Shown here in pieces: positions 1-14,000 of a stretch of 64,000 nt of DNA. The notes under the pieces are model-generated. The model searched no databases, had not been told where the DNA came from, and saw nothing but the letters and a program-made list of their open reading frames with translations. Position 1 is the first letter of the stretch. Every line of letters begins with the position of its first letter. The DNA comes from Escarpia spicata (lineage: Eukaryota; Annelida; Polychaeta; Sabellida; Siboglinidae): positions 24,597,494 through 24,661,493 of the forward strand of contig OZ023217.1 in the NCBI GenBank assembly GCA_963995525.1, in the 5' to 3' direction. Position numbers and translations under genes: made by a program.

Positions 1-1184
1 TTTAATTCTTTGTCGAGTTTTGTTTTGAAGGAGAGGATTTTTTCAGCGTTCACTGTTTGCTGGGAAAGGTTGTTCCAGTCTAGGAAGATGCGTTGTGAAA
101 ATGAGTGTTTCCTAATATCAAGTCTGCTTGGTGTCTTATAGAATGTTGTTGTTGTGGCCTCGTGTGCGGTTTGTTGTGATCATGAAGTAGTCCTCTTGAT
201 TGATGCTACTGATGATTCTGTAGATTTGGATTAGGTCTCTTCTTCTTCTCCGGTTCGCCAGACTTGGTAAGTTAAAATGTTTCAGCCTGTCTTCATAGTT
301 CAAGTTTCTTATTTCTGGAACTAGCTTGGTTGCTCTCCGTTGTACTCAATCGTCGGTTTTGATATCTACGGCGTAGTGCGGGTTTCAGATGGAGTCAGCA
401 TAGTCGAGATGTGGTCTTACTAGCGCTGAATATAACAATCGGAAGCTGCTACTGTCCAGATATTTAAACGTGTGCTTGATGAGGCCTGTCATCTGGTTTT
501 CCTTCTTCACAATGGTGCCAATATGCTGTCGGAATTTTAGGGATCTGTCGAACGTTACACCGATGTTAGTTTGTTGATGCCTTGTAATCTCTTTTTCTCC
601 ATTTCACACCTTACATCTCGATATATTTTTTGTATCAGCGGCGAAGGTCTGGAGTCCACTTTTTATACCGTCTGGCAGGTCGTTGATGAACAGGATGAAA
701 AGAAAGGAGGTCAAAGACACTTGTGACTTCTGTTCATTTTGATAGCTTCCAGTTTACCCCTACCGTTTGTCTTCTTTCCATTATGTGAAGGCTTCGATCC
801 ACGCTGCCACCTCTCCTTGGAGGCCATATGCAGTTAATTTGTTTGCAAGTCTTTTGTGTGGCACCGTATCGAAGGCTTTCGCAAAGTCAATATATGTGGT
901 GTCCATTGACCCGGGCAGACTACATCTGCCCGGGTCAATGGTGGCCAGTCCAAGTCTCCATGACTAGGAGTTGGGTGGTGCATGACCTGCCTGGTCTAAA
1001 TCCATGCTGATCTTTGTGGAACATGTTGTTCGTAGTCATGTGAGCTGGGAGATGGTCCCGAATAATGCTTTCCAAAATCTTACATGCTATACGTGTCAAA
1101 CTGATTGGCCAGTAGTTGGAAACATGTATTTTTTAGTTCTTTTTGTGTAGCGCTGTTACGTGTACTCTCTAGCTTCCATTGACC
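1..1184 (-). mobile_element. LINE (non-LTR retrotransposon) reverse-transcriptase relic, 3' part
   Basis: Read on the minus strand, this encodes degraded reverse transcriptase of the Jockey/CR1-like type. A palm-region stretch (QHGF-like, then a Gly-Arg-Ser-Cys segment) lies near 990-1010. The C-terminal stretch ending LDWNNLSQQTVNAEKILSF lies at about 20-90. Stops and frameshifts interrupt it, so it is a dead copy. It continues upstream at 1510-1865 after a MITE insertion, and its 3' end lies beyond the left edge of the window. The clade assignment is inference from the general RT pattern. Confidence 0.75.
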
Positions 1185-1509
1185 CTGCTAAAAATTACTA
1201 CGGTTTACTAAAGTAAATTTATTATAGTTTACTATAGTAAACACTATAGTAAACTACAGTGTTTTTGCGGAATGTTTTACCATGTTTTATTATAGTAAAT
1301 ACTATAGTAAACAATAGTAAATACTTCATTTTACTATGATGAATATCACATTTTACCATGGTTTACTACTGTGAATACCATATATTACTATGATTTACTA
1401 TGGTGAACGCATGGTAAAATGCAATATACTATGGTTTACTATAATTCACTATGATTTATTATGGAGATATCATGGTTTACCATAATAAACTGTAGTACAT
1501 TTTTAGCAG
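1185..1509. mobile_element. MITE with terminal inverted repeats, nested in the LINE
   Basis: The two ends are inverted copies: the left begins CTGCTAAAAATTACTAC and the right, reverse-complemented, begins CTGCTAAAAATGTACTAC. The interior is a chain of short palindromes of the type TTTACTATAGTAAA, TTTACTATGGTAAA and similar, so a transcript or single strand could fold extensively. There is no coding capacity. It sits between two pieces of the same minus-strand LINE and is therefore younger than it. The superfamily is not determined and no clear target-site duplication was found. Confidence 0.75.
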
Positions 1510-1865
1510 TGGGGCTGGGAGCACTCCATCTTTCAATGACCTGTTGAAGATCAAAAGAAGAGGCTCCACAGTTAATTTCTCAGTTCATGCAGAACGTACG
1601 GATGGTATCTGTCTGGACCAAGTGACTTGTTTGTCTGTTGTTGGTTAATTTAGCCAGAACTTCTGCTGTGATTTCAATACTGATCAGCAGGTTTCCATTA
1701 TGCCTGTCTTCGAGGGTCGGGATTTCCGCCAGATCTTCCTGTGAGAACACACTTGTAAAGAATTTGTTTAGTGTGTCTGCTTTCTCTTGGTCGGTGTTTG
1801 CTGTTGTGCCATCATCCACGTCAAATTCTCTGAGTGTGATATAAGACTTCGATTGATTGAGAATG
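1510..1865 (-). mobile_element. LINE relic, RT linker region (5' part of the 1-1184 copy)
   Basis: The minus strand gives an open stretch containing DGTTANTDQEKADTLNKFF followed by TSVFSQED. This is the typical linker just before the RT core of Jockey/CR1-like LINEs, where a new ORF-2 segment precedes the fingers domain. It continues into 1-1184 once the MITE is removed. The 5' truncation at about 1865 lies only about 125 bp from the GTF2B start codon. Confidence 0.75.
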
Positions 1866-1991
1866 AATAAACCGGTACCCGGTTACCATGAAGCAGAAGA
1901 CAGCGAACTAGAACCAAATTATCGGATTAAAATGAAGTATCGCAATTGACAGCCTCGTTTCAACGCAGAAACTCTGTAAATAGAAAACAAC
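1866..1991 (+). promoter_or_regulatory. Presumed GTF2B 5' flank / 5' UTR
   Basis: Only about 125 bp separate the truncated LINE from the GTF2B start codon at 1992. The segment contains a near-palindrome AACCGGTACCCGGTT at about 1870-1884 but no obvious TATA box. Core promoter and 5' UTR probably lie here or reach into the LINE remnant. This is inferred from position only. Confidence 0.35.
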
Positions 1992-2011
1992 ATGGCGTCT
2001 ACGAGTACAGG
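1992..2011 (+). CDS. GTF2B: GTF2B coding exon 1
   Basis: It encodes MASTST plus two bases of Gly7. The donor is GTTGGT, a weak match. The phase-2 junction joins exon 2 to give [15 protein letters not shown], which places Cys15 correctly. This tiny exon rests on frame continuity and resemblance to the human N-terminus. Confidence 0.8.
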
Positions 2012-5000
2012 GTTGGTTGACAATTTTTCTTAAAAGAAAGCACAGTTCACACTGATGTCCCACCGATGTTACGTCTAGATATTCATCAAGAGATTATAAA
2101 CAATTCCTGATCTTAAATCAAGTCTTAAACATGCGGAAAATTCATCTGATTTATGTTTGTAATTTTAAAACAACTTTACAGGAACTTGCATTGCTGGCAG
2201 TGACGGTGATTCTTGTGTCTTTACTGTTTACACTAGTTTGAGTCCATACAGCGCCTCCAGGAGCTAAGTAAGGAGTGTAGGTAGTGCGGGTCGCATTGCA
2301 GTTGGTTCAATAATATTGGCAATATTTTCATTTTAAATTTAGCGTTCCGTCAGAGTAACATTGTTGACCTTATTCCGTAAACAAAGCAAGCCAAAGCCAA
2401 AGGGCAGTTTTTGTTTGTTGCCTAGTTGTTTCCAGCACTCGGCAATGGCCAATGTTCTATTAACTGACTAGTCTGTATATATTGTGGTTACAATGTTATG
2501 ATCTTATGAGGTCTTATTCAACTAGCCAGCCTTTGTAATTGTAGACTAGGCCTAGGCTATGGCATGGCTGACTATGTTGGGACTCGGATGTTTGGGCCCC
2601 CGACGGGTTCGGCCCATGGGGCCGAACCATCCGTTCGCGCAACCGGTTAACTATGACCTGCTTGCGTTCACGTGGGCTGAATCAACTGTTTCTATAACCG
2701 GTGTCGGCGGGCTGTATGGGCTGAACCATCCATCCTGCTTCTGTTTAGAAATCTGACTTTTGCGACCGTACTTGCTGCGGAAATCTAAGTATTTGATTTA
2801 ATAAATGTTTAAATAATTCTTATATTGCATGCAACTATTTTTATTTGCGTATTTTCGGTAAATGTGTCACGAATTATTATATATTTATGCGTAATGTTTC
2901 AATGTTTAGCTTGCAATTATAATTATATTTTTTTCTGGGAATGAGACACTTGGGGGAATAAATTATTTAACTTTTATAATTTTATTAACATATAATACCA
3001 CCAAAATACCATACAAGAAAGGAATTAAAATCATTAAGAAAATTTGAAATAAAATAACACATGCAATAAATATAAATTATCAAAGATATATAGAAATAAT
3101 ATAACCAACAATACATCCAATAAACATAAATCATTAAAATATCCAAATACAGTCGCACCTTGTTATAACGCGGTAGTCGGGGTCCACGAAATAAATCCGC
3201 GTAATAAACAGGGCACATTCCCGTATCTGCCGTCAAGGGTGCTACGACGACAACCGACACCGCTGCTGCACAAAGAATGCCATCGAAGGCAAAGTGTGCA
3301 TGTCGCGCAGTCTATACGCAGTTTATGAAGCTTTTTAAACTGCCAGTCAACATCAATGTGTATTCTGTCATACACTGATGGACACTGTTGATCTGAATAA
3401 AATTCATGAATTGGGTATCGTTTTAAAATAAACAATGGATCAACAAGCCACGATAATATGGTACCTCTGACGTAAGATCTAAAATAATGACCTGGCACTC
3501 AGCAGCCGAATACGCAAATGATTTGACAAACGCTGTGTTAGACTTGATTAAGGATTTAAAGCTATAAGTACGTTCACAATTGGCTTAACTTCGTCTTTCA
3601 ATCAAAATACCAATTTCTTAAGCAAGGCGTATTTGTGAATTTCAATTGCACTTTACAAGCCGCCCGGCAGTGGCGGTGCTGAGTCCAGGCGAACTCGCGA
3701 TCCACGGAAGCCATGAGCATGACTAGCAGATTGGAAACGATTCGTTTGATGTCGGCGCAAAACAAACAATACCTCGCTCCACATTTACTGTTCCTAAAGT
3801 TAAAATTTACTATAATTATAGTCAAAGAAACTTATACTTTTGATAGCATTGGCAGTGCAGAATAAACAACGGCAACGTAGTGACGCGCCTCATACTTGAC
3901 CCGTTGCAGTCATATGTCAACGTTAAATTTATTGTCCGCCAACTAGTCGTTCAGTATACACATGTCGTGGACAAAGACGGGGATAATTTCACACAAAACA
4001 ATTGACAATTATTACCGTGTTAATATAGTTTGTCATAGCGCCCGTTTCCCCCCTGGCGGCAGAAATTCGGGATCCACGACCGACCGCGTTATAAAGGGGC
4101 ACGTTATAACGAGGCGCGACTGTAACATCACCAAAACACAACCCCTATGCATGTAGTGTACAGTGTATTGTTGTGCTGACTCATGTTGAGGTCACACGGC
4201 TGAGTGACTTCATTGTTAAATGTAGAATAACACCTCAGTCAATGCGTCTTTGAAAAGTGTGGTTACACATTTATCTGTTCTATCAACATCAGCTACATAA
4301 AGGGAGTGAGGACATTGCATGTGCTCACATCATGTGCTCCATTACCGTGTTTGCTTAGCTTACTGCTAGGATACTTTGCAACAAACAAACAAATATCACA
4401 CATACAAGCCATCCCGGTAAGAGTGCGAGTTCAAACAATAAAGAGGTGGTAGGTAATTTATTGTGAAACATCAAAAACAATCTTCAAATGCAATGGGGCA
4501 AATCAAACGCAGTGGGCTGAGGCAGGACTGAGACAACCGCTACTTTGATAATTATCAATGGACCGAAACATCCGACACCACACATCAAATTTTCGGTGAA
4601 GTGGGCCGAAACATCCAACCCTGCATAGCGGATTTTTGTTACGTGGGCCGAACCATCTGTCTGCGTGGGCTGAACCATCCATAGGTTATTTCTAGCATCA
4701 TTGGCATCGGCTACTTTGCAGAGTTGGTTTTCTGCCCATGGCAGAAATAGGGGAGAAAGGCAATATAAATCATAACAATAAATTAACAGGTATTCTCAGA
4801 TCCACCAAAAAACAGTATTATAGCAGTTTACTCGCAAAGAAAAAATGACATTGCTGGCACCTGGAAAGTACTTAAAACTGTAATGGGAACACCTTGCTTA
4901 GAAAATCACTACCCAGATCAGTTTGTTAATAATGGCATGACCATTAGTAATAAGGAAGATGTAGCGAACATGTTTAATCATTATTTTACAAATATTTTAC

Positions 5001-8000
5001 TTGCAGTAAAGGTCACCAAGTTTTTGGGTGGGTTTATTGATAATCTACTAAATTGAAAAGCTCATATAAAATATGTAAAATCAAAGCTTTCCAAAAGTAC
5101 AGCTATAATGCATAGATGCAGTCATCTACTTGATAGAAATAGTAGACGTATTCTATACAGTTCCCTCATTTTGCCGTATTTAAATTACTGTGCAGAGATA
5201 TGGGGAAACACGTAGCCAACAAATATAATCCGCATTATATTTGATGCAAGACAGTTGGATCATGCAAACTCACTTTTCCAACAATTACATGTTCTAAAAT
5301 TTACAGATATCATACAACTGAAAACATTATTATTTATGTACACAGTTTACTAAAGCTGTTTGCTATCAAATATTAAGTGTTTGTTTACTAGACGGGAAAT
5401 AGCATATTCAATGCGAGCTAATCATGACTTAGAACGACAGAGAGTCTGTTCTACCATGCAATCAATGTCTCTTGGTGTAAAGGGAGTGCAGTTGTGGAAT
5501 TCTCTATGTGATCATTTAACAAACTACTAATACTATTACTGAATTTAAGCAAAAATGCAAGAACCTTTTATTTAAGAAATATCTGGTTGTGGAAATCTAA
5601 ACAAAATCATACACACATATAATCATGCCATTGAGGAAACTACAATATGTGTAAAGATGTGTACTTATCTCATACTTTAAATTTTGAACAAGCACATATT
5701 CCATTACATGTTTTCAATTATTGTAGCTTGACGGTTAGATGAATAGCAAGTTAAATTAATATAATATCGATGTCTTAATATACATGTACGTATGTATGTG
5801 TATATGTGTGTCTATATGTATGTGTACGTATGTATCTATGTGTATACATATAGGTATATCTAAATATGTGTCGGGTAAATTTACACAAAAGTCCATGACT
5901 GTATTTACCCCCTTCCAACATTGTATATTCTCACTTGTATTATAGTTAAACTTGTTTGGTTTTCTTGTGTATATATTGTTGCTAATGTTCTGAATAAACG
6001 TTCATTCATTCTTTTACTAACTAGGCTAGCTGCTAGAGTTTGTTATTGTTTGAGTGGTTGATGGAGCTTATAAGACTGTCTAGCTGTGTGTGTTTTAATA
6101 ACTTGTTGGGACTGTCACCACAAGATGACACAGTACTGGTGTCAGAAGGAAACTGGAATGCTGATATTGATAGTAAAATAAATGTGTATAAAATATGGGT
6201 ATTTTAGGAGTTTCTGCCCTGAGGGCATTGCCGTTACACACCAAATTACACATGTCGTCACTCATAATTAATTGGTTATTATCATTGTTACATTGACGAT
6301 TCTATGATTGAGCACCCCTCACATTGTCATTCGTGGTTTTTGTTGGAGAACATAAAACACTGTCAGACTGTCATTCATACAGACTTAGGCCTTTGTACAG
6401 AGGATATAATGAAGACCATTTCCCTAATTGTTATCGCGTTATTGTCCACAGTGGCTTTATCTAACATTATTAAAGTCTTGAGTTGACTTCAGTTCAGCTG
6501 CATATCCAGCTAATGACAATGTCCTGGAGGTAACAGCCTTGAGCACTGTTATCAAAGATACCAGCTAATGGCAATGTCCTGGAGATAACCACCTTGAGCA
6601 CTGTTATCAAAGATACCAGCTCTGTCTCAATTGGGCGCTTACTTACATGATGTAAATTGTGTAAATGTCAGTAGAATGGGAGAAAGATGCCAACATTAGC
6701 TCATCTCCGGGAACCTAATGAATACCCTTGACTTGATGGCCCATTAATGGTTGCAATGTTTGTCCATGTGATGTAATTGTATAATTTGTTTTGCTTTGTT
6801 GTAGTGGTTCAGGGTCTCGTATAGTTTGCCCGTATCATCCTGATGCTAACCTCATTGAGGACTACCATGCTGGGGACATGATTTGTCCAGATTGTGGTCT
6901 CGTTGTCGGTGACAGGTATGGCTCACTGGCAACATTTTATATATGAAGACATGACTTTTGTTATATTCAGCAAATGCTCCAAGTGACACTTGTGACAGTT
7001 GACACTTGACACTTGACTTTCCTGGTATACCTGCAAAAGGGAATAATTTTTTAACATATATTCTGTATGTGGTCAACTTTTATTTAAAAAACCATTGTTA
7101 TTATTACATGCAATGTCCACACATCAACCCATTTAACGAATTACTGGGTTAGGGAGCTGATCCCATCACAAAATATTTTATAGTTGTTTGTTATTGCAAT
7201 CAAATGTATTGTGTACGGATATAATTTACTTTGATTGTGTATATCTTAGTTTTTAATGTTCACGCTATGGTCCGTTGGTCTAGCAACATGGTCCGTACAT
7301 CACAGTCACACTGTGATTATCTAGGTCCAAATGTCAGTCTGACAACGTGGTCTGTATTTCCCTATGTGATTATCAACTATAGGTGTTGTTTTTCCGCAGG
7401 GTCATTGATGTAGGCTCAGAGTGGAGGACATTCAGCAATGAGAAAAGCACCAAAGATGCATCACGTGTTGGAGCTGCTGAGGTAAGAGTATCATATCACT
7501 TCTGTTGATGTAGGCTCTTGGAGCTGCTGAGGTAAGAGTATCATATAATTTCTGTTGATGTAGGCTCTATGAGCTGCTGAGGTAAGAGTATCACATCACC
7601 TCTGTTGATGTAGGCTCTTGGAGCTGCTGAGGTAAGAGTATCATATCACTTTTGTTGATGTAGGCTCTTGGAGCTGCTGAGGTAAGAGTATCATATCACT
7701 TCTGTTGATGTAGGCTCTTGGAGCTGCTGAGGTAAGAGTATCATATCATTTCTGTTGATGTAGGCTCTATGAGCTGCTGAGGTAAGAGTATCACATCACC
7801 TCAGTTGATGTAGGCTCTTGGAGCTGCTGAGGTAAGAGTATCATATCACTTCTGTTGATGTAGGCTCTTGGAGCTGCTGAGGTAAAAGTATCATATCACT
7901 TCTGTTGATGTAGGCTCTCATTGTAAAACTTCACGTTAGTAATTAGTCTGACTAGTTGTTGTTAATGCGAGGTATCATATGGTGGTATACCAGTGTCACC

Positions 8001-11000
8001 ATACTGTGATGTACCAGGATTAAATAATAATTTTATGTGGTTTTGTAACCACTAGTTTATTTAATCAAACCATTTTCCAAACTGTATATTACATCTTCAG
8101 TTGATAATACTTGAAGTGACAAAACCTTGTAAAAACAATTCAATTAAAGACTTGATTCTTTGATGCATGGATAAAATGCATTTCTGTATAGAGTATTGAT
8201 TGATGGAAAAGTCTAAAGTTACGGAAGGATTCTAAAACAAGACTAACAAGCAAATGCGTTTATATTACTTCGCTAAGTACAAACGTAAATGCAGGAAAGC
8301 CTGAGAAGGTGTGCCAGAATACAGACTTGGAACATCATGATTTAAAACCATACATTGCACCATATATTGTATATATATATATACTGTATATATATATATA
8401 TATAAACAAGCAATATGCTGCACACAACTAGTTACCGTATACAAAAACTACACTATTGTACAAGACCATTTGAAAGGGTTCATGTCTGATGGTCTTGGAG
8501 ACTTTGTGTGTCCTGATTGAACATGTCATTGTCCTTCCAGAACCCACTGTTGGAGGGAGGGGATCTGTCGACGATGATCAGCATGGGAACAGGAAGTGCT
8601 AGTTTTGACAATGATGGCAAATCTATATACAGGAACAGACGTCAGGTAAGCATTATGGTACTGTCATATTTGTCAGTTTAAATAATGTTCTTTGTGATAT
8701 CACAGGCATCTGATCATCATGGATGAGTATTTTGAGAGATTGTTACCTAGTCCATTGTTAGTATAGTGGTCCCACCAGACTGGCTAGCCTTAATTATGTG
8801 AATGAATGTATGCTGTGTGTACGCCACTGGAGTGTTGTGTTCTTAGTTCTTCTTTTGTGAATGTGTCACCAGTTACATTTGTGATTGCCATCAAAATTTT
8901 TCTTATACATTTGATAGAAAAGTTACTTGATTCTAATGTTACCTAATATGTGACTGTGAAAGTGTCCATGCTTCAGATGAACAGTTCAGACCGCACACTG
9001 ATGGTGGCATTCAGAGAGATCAACCAGATGAGTGACAGACTCAACCTGCCCAAGATGATAGCTGTGAGTGCTAACCAGGGCTGGGTCCTTTACGTAATTG
9101 TATTTGTTCTTTGATTACAGACAAATGCTATAATTGTAATTGATTCTGGTTTTGAAAATATTATTGTAATTGATTATTTTCTGTAATTGAATCAATTACA
9201 ATCAGTTACACAGTTTTCTGACACCACACACTTTTTCTAAGAAAACTATTAAAAAACAGCTGTCCCACAGACTGTTTTCAATCTACAAAATAATAAACCA
9301 TACAAAATACAGAAGTTGTGATCCCAATGTGCCATTCACCTAACAGTGTTAATTAATGAAGCCATGTAGCTGGCAGTGTCCAAGACTACTGTTTGCTCAG
9401 AGAGTGGATTAGCACCTGTCACTGTCCAACTGTCAATATCCCCTTTGTAACAAATAATTATATTTATTGCATACTCCTGTAAAAAGCCAGCTTAAATCAT
9501 CTAGTTTTGATTTACTGTTTGTTCCTTCAGTCAATACTAATATTGGAACTAGGGCCTTTTCTGTTGCTGCACCAGTTCTCTGGAATATGCTCCCTCTTCG
9601 TGTTAGATCAGTTGAAAATATTATACAATTTCGCCGTCATTTAAAAACTTATCTTTATAATGTTGCGTATCCACCATAGCTCCCTGGCGTATCCACCTTA
9701 GCTCCCTGGCGTATCGATCCATCTATTGATGACTTTAATACGGCTGATAATTTCTGAGATTGATTAACCCTTTTGTATTGATGTGCCTCGGAGCTTGGTT
9801 TCCAACGATCCGTTTAGGTGAAAAAGAAGTTACCTTATTATTATTATTGAAATACCCCGGGTCCATGTAGACTAGCTTACACCCACCCATGGACCAACAA
9901 ACCAAAGGTACCAGACACCATCATTACCAAATATTAATCTTGTTCACAATAGCTCCATCTGGAGAGTTGTTCACCTCTCTACACTTTCCATATTTCTCTG
10001 GTACGTGCAAAAACTATTACGTATCTTTAGTAAACAACTTGAAATAACTATAAAAGGTAAGTTCTTATATCGCGCAGTATCCAGTCCTCAGGACTGCTCA
10101 AAGCACTTTACACTTTACTCCCTGACAGACCTGTTCAATCAAACACCATCTCAACTTCTCTGGGAAGTATCCAGCCACGCTGCAATTAATGCACGAAGAC
10201 TATTCGTTCACAAACACCCACTACTGTCTATAGCCAGGTACTCATTCATACGTGTGAGTGAACTGAAGCAATATAGAGTGGACAGACTTGCCCAAGGTTC
10301 AACACGGAAGCACAGGGTTCGAACCCGGGTTATCTCCGTCGAGAGTCCGAAGCTCTAGCCACTGCACCACAACTACCTTTGAATTTTTTTTTATTCATCA
10401 CCAATTACTAGATCAGAGGACAGTGACCTCCATAATTTGTTGAATATCAAGGCCTGATTCACTACAGTATATTGAGTTGGTCTGGATTAGAGCCTAATAA
10501 AGTAGTCACTCAGATGTTGTAACTAAGACTTGCCATCAGTGTCATGTCAGCTTGCAATGATTGCAGGACCGTGGCAACATGCTCTTCAAGCAGGTGCACG
10601 AGGGAAAGTCACTGAAGGGGCGCAGTAATGACGCCATCTCATCAGCTTGTCTCTACATTGCCTGCAGACAAGAAGGGGTACCACGCACATTCAAAGGTAA
10701 TGAAACAGTGCATCAGCTTTCTCCCCTACTCCAAATACCTCAGTGTGTCTCATAAGGTCGTCGTTGGCGTTACATGTCTTATATTTCCACGTGTTTGTCT
10801 TTTATATTTCGTACAACTGCAGAAATTCATTAGTTGTGAAGATTTGTTTGCGTGTTGTATTTTGGCAGAAGAGCTTGTTTTTGGAGTTATTCTAACTATT
10901 TTATGCCATAATCCTATTTTATGCTCACAGATATCATGTGATTCCAATTTTCTAAATGTTGGGTGGTGTAATTTGATGTTACTGTTAGCATATGTTACTG

Positions 11001-14000
11001 TTAGCACATGTTACTGTTTGTTCCAAATGGCTTTGCAGGGAACTTTCATCTGTAAAACAAATTCACTGTGCCAGGTTATGATGTAAGATCTTTTGGGTCT
11101 AGCTGAGTGAATGGTCAGTATTTCCTGTTGCTCTTCTACTTTTGCACTGCACTGTCATCTTAAAGGAACTTTGCATGTTATATGCAGAGAAACATAAATG
11201 CACTGAATAAATTTGCATTCTTGCTAACTAATACCCTGCATGAAAAATTGTCAGCATACAGTATGCACACTATATAACTGTTTATGTTGGTGCTAAAGTA
11301 CGAAGCTGCTAAATACAGTTGTATTAATATATTGAAACAACAATTATATTGACGTAACAGTGTTCCTGCAGGAAATACTTACACATGTTTACAATCAAAC
11401 GTATTTTTAATAAAACATTTTTTTTATAGAATAAATAAACTCTTTTTGCATTCATTATCTTCAGTGGAAATGTAATTACAAAGTTACTACATTGACAGAA
11501 TTATAGGTGGCAACTCTGTTTGAACAAAGTAATGTATTTTGCCAGACTAATTACTGTGTAAACTTGCATGAATTCAAGAGTTGTTGTTATGACATTGTTG
11601 TGGTGATGATATGTTCTGTTATTGTGTCATTATTGTGTTCATGTGGCATGTTGCTAAGTTAGTGTGTTATGTTACTGTGTTGAATCAATGTGCCATGTTC
11701 CTGTGTTTATTTGTTGTGTTGCTGTGTTACAGCAACAACATAATACCACAGCAACAAGCAACTATTTATTTGTTGTGATACGTTACAGCAACACAACATA
11801 ATACCAACATAGTAACACAGCAACACACAACTATTTATTTGTTGTGTTGCGTTACAGCAACACAACATAATAACACAGCAACACGCAACTATTTATTTGT
11901 TGTGATACGTTACAGCAACACAACATAATACCAACATAGTAACACAGCAACACACAACTATTTATTTGTTGTGTTGCGTTACAGCAACACAACATAATAA
12001 CACAGCAACACGCAACTATTTATTTGTTGTGTTGCATTACAGGAACACAACATAATAACACAGCAACACACAACTATTTATTTGTTGTGTTGCGTTACAG
12101 CAACACAACATAATACCACAGCAACACGCAACTATTTATTTGTTGTGTTGCGTTACAGCAACACAACATAATAACACAGCAACACGCAACTATTTATTTG
12201 TTGTGATACGTTACAGCAACACAACATAATACCAACATAGTAACACAGCAACACACAACTATTTATTTGTTGTGTTGTGTTACAGCAACACAACATAATA
12301 ACACAGCAACACGCAACTATTTATTTGTTGTGTTGCATTACAGGAACACAACATAATAACACAGCAACACACAACTATTTATTTGTTGTCTTGCGTTACA
12401 GCAACACAACATAATAACACGGCAACACACAACTATTTATTTGTTGTGTTGCGTTACAGCAACACAACATAATAACACAGCAACACGCAACTATTTATTT
12501 GTTGTGTTGCGTTACATGAACACAACATAATAGCACAGCAACACACAACTATTTATTTGTTGTGTTGCGTTACATGAACACAACATAATAACACAGCAAC
12601 ATGCAACTATTTATTTATTGTGTTGCGTTACATGAACACAACATAATAACACAGCAACACACAACTATTTATTTGTTGTGTTGCATTACAGGAACACAAC
12701 ATAATAACACAGCAACACACAACTATTTATTTGTTGTGTTGCGTTACAGGAACACAACATAATAACACAGCAACACACAACTATTTATTTGTTGTGTTGC
12801 GTTACAGCAACACAACATAATAACACAGCAACACACAACTATTTATTTGTTGTGTTGCGTTACAGGAACACAACATAATAACACAGCAACACACAACTAT
12901 TTATTTGTTGTGTTGCGTTACATGAACACAACATAATAACACAGCAACACGCAACTATTTATTTGTTGTGTTGCGTTACATGAACACAACATAATAACAC
13001 AACAACACGCAACTATTTATTTGTTGTTTTGCATTACAGCAACACAACATAATAACACAGCAACACACAACTATTTATTTGTTGTGTTGCGTTACATGAA
13101 CACAACATAATAACAGCAACACGCAACTATTTATTTGTTGTGTTGCGTTACAGCAACACAACATAATAACACAGCAACACGCAACTATTTATTTGTTGTG
13201 TTGCATTACATGAACACAACATAATAACACAGCAACACACAACTATTTATTTGTTGTGTTGCGTTACATGAACACAACATAATAACACAGCAACACGCAA
13301 CTATTTATTTGTTGTGTTGCATTACATGAACACAACATAATAACACAGCAACACGCAACTATTTATTTGTTGTGTTGCGTTACATGAACACAACATAATA
13401 ACACAGCAACACGCAACTATTTATTTGTTGTGTTGCGATACATGAACACAACATAATAACACAGCAACACACAACTATTTATTTGTTGTGTTGCATTACA
13501 GGAACACAACATAATAACACAGCAACACACAACTATTTATTTGTTGTGTTGCGTTACAGGAACACAACATAATAACACAGCAACACACAACTATTTATTT
13601 GTTGTGTTGCGTTACAGCAACACAACATAATAACACAGCAACACACAACTATTTATTTGTTGTGTTGCGTTACAGGAACACAACATAATAACACAGCAAC
13701 ACACAACTATTTATTTGTTGTGTTGCGTTACATGAACACAACATAATAACACAGCAACACGCAACTATTTATTTGTTGTGTTGCGTTACAGCAACACAAC
13801 ATAATAACACAGCAACACGCAACTATTTATTTGTTGTGTTGCGTTACATGAACACAACATAATAACACAACAACACGCAACTATTTATTTGTTGTTTTGC
13901 ATTACAGCAACACAACATAATAACACAGCAACACACAACTATTTATTTGTTGTGTTGCGTTACATGAACACAACATAATAACAGCAACACGCAACTATTT

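Noticed and set aside
3163..3498. 111-codon minus-strand ORF
   Set aside because: It lies within the Tigger-like element, starts in its TIR and shows no transposase motif.
10628..11086. 152-codon ORF overlapping GTF2B exon 6
   Set aside because: It is out of frame with the exon and runs on into the intron.
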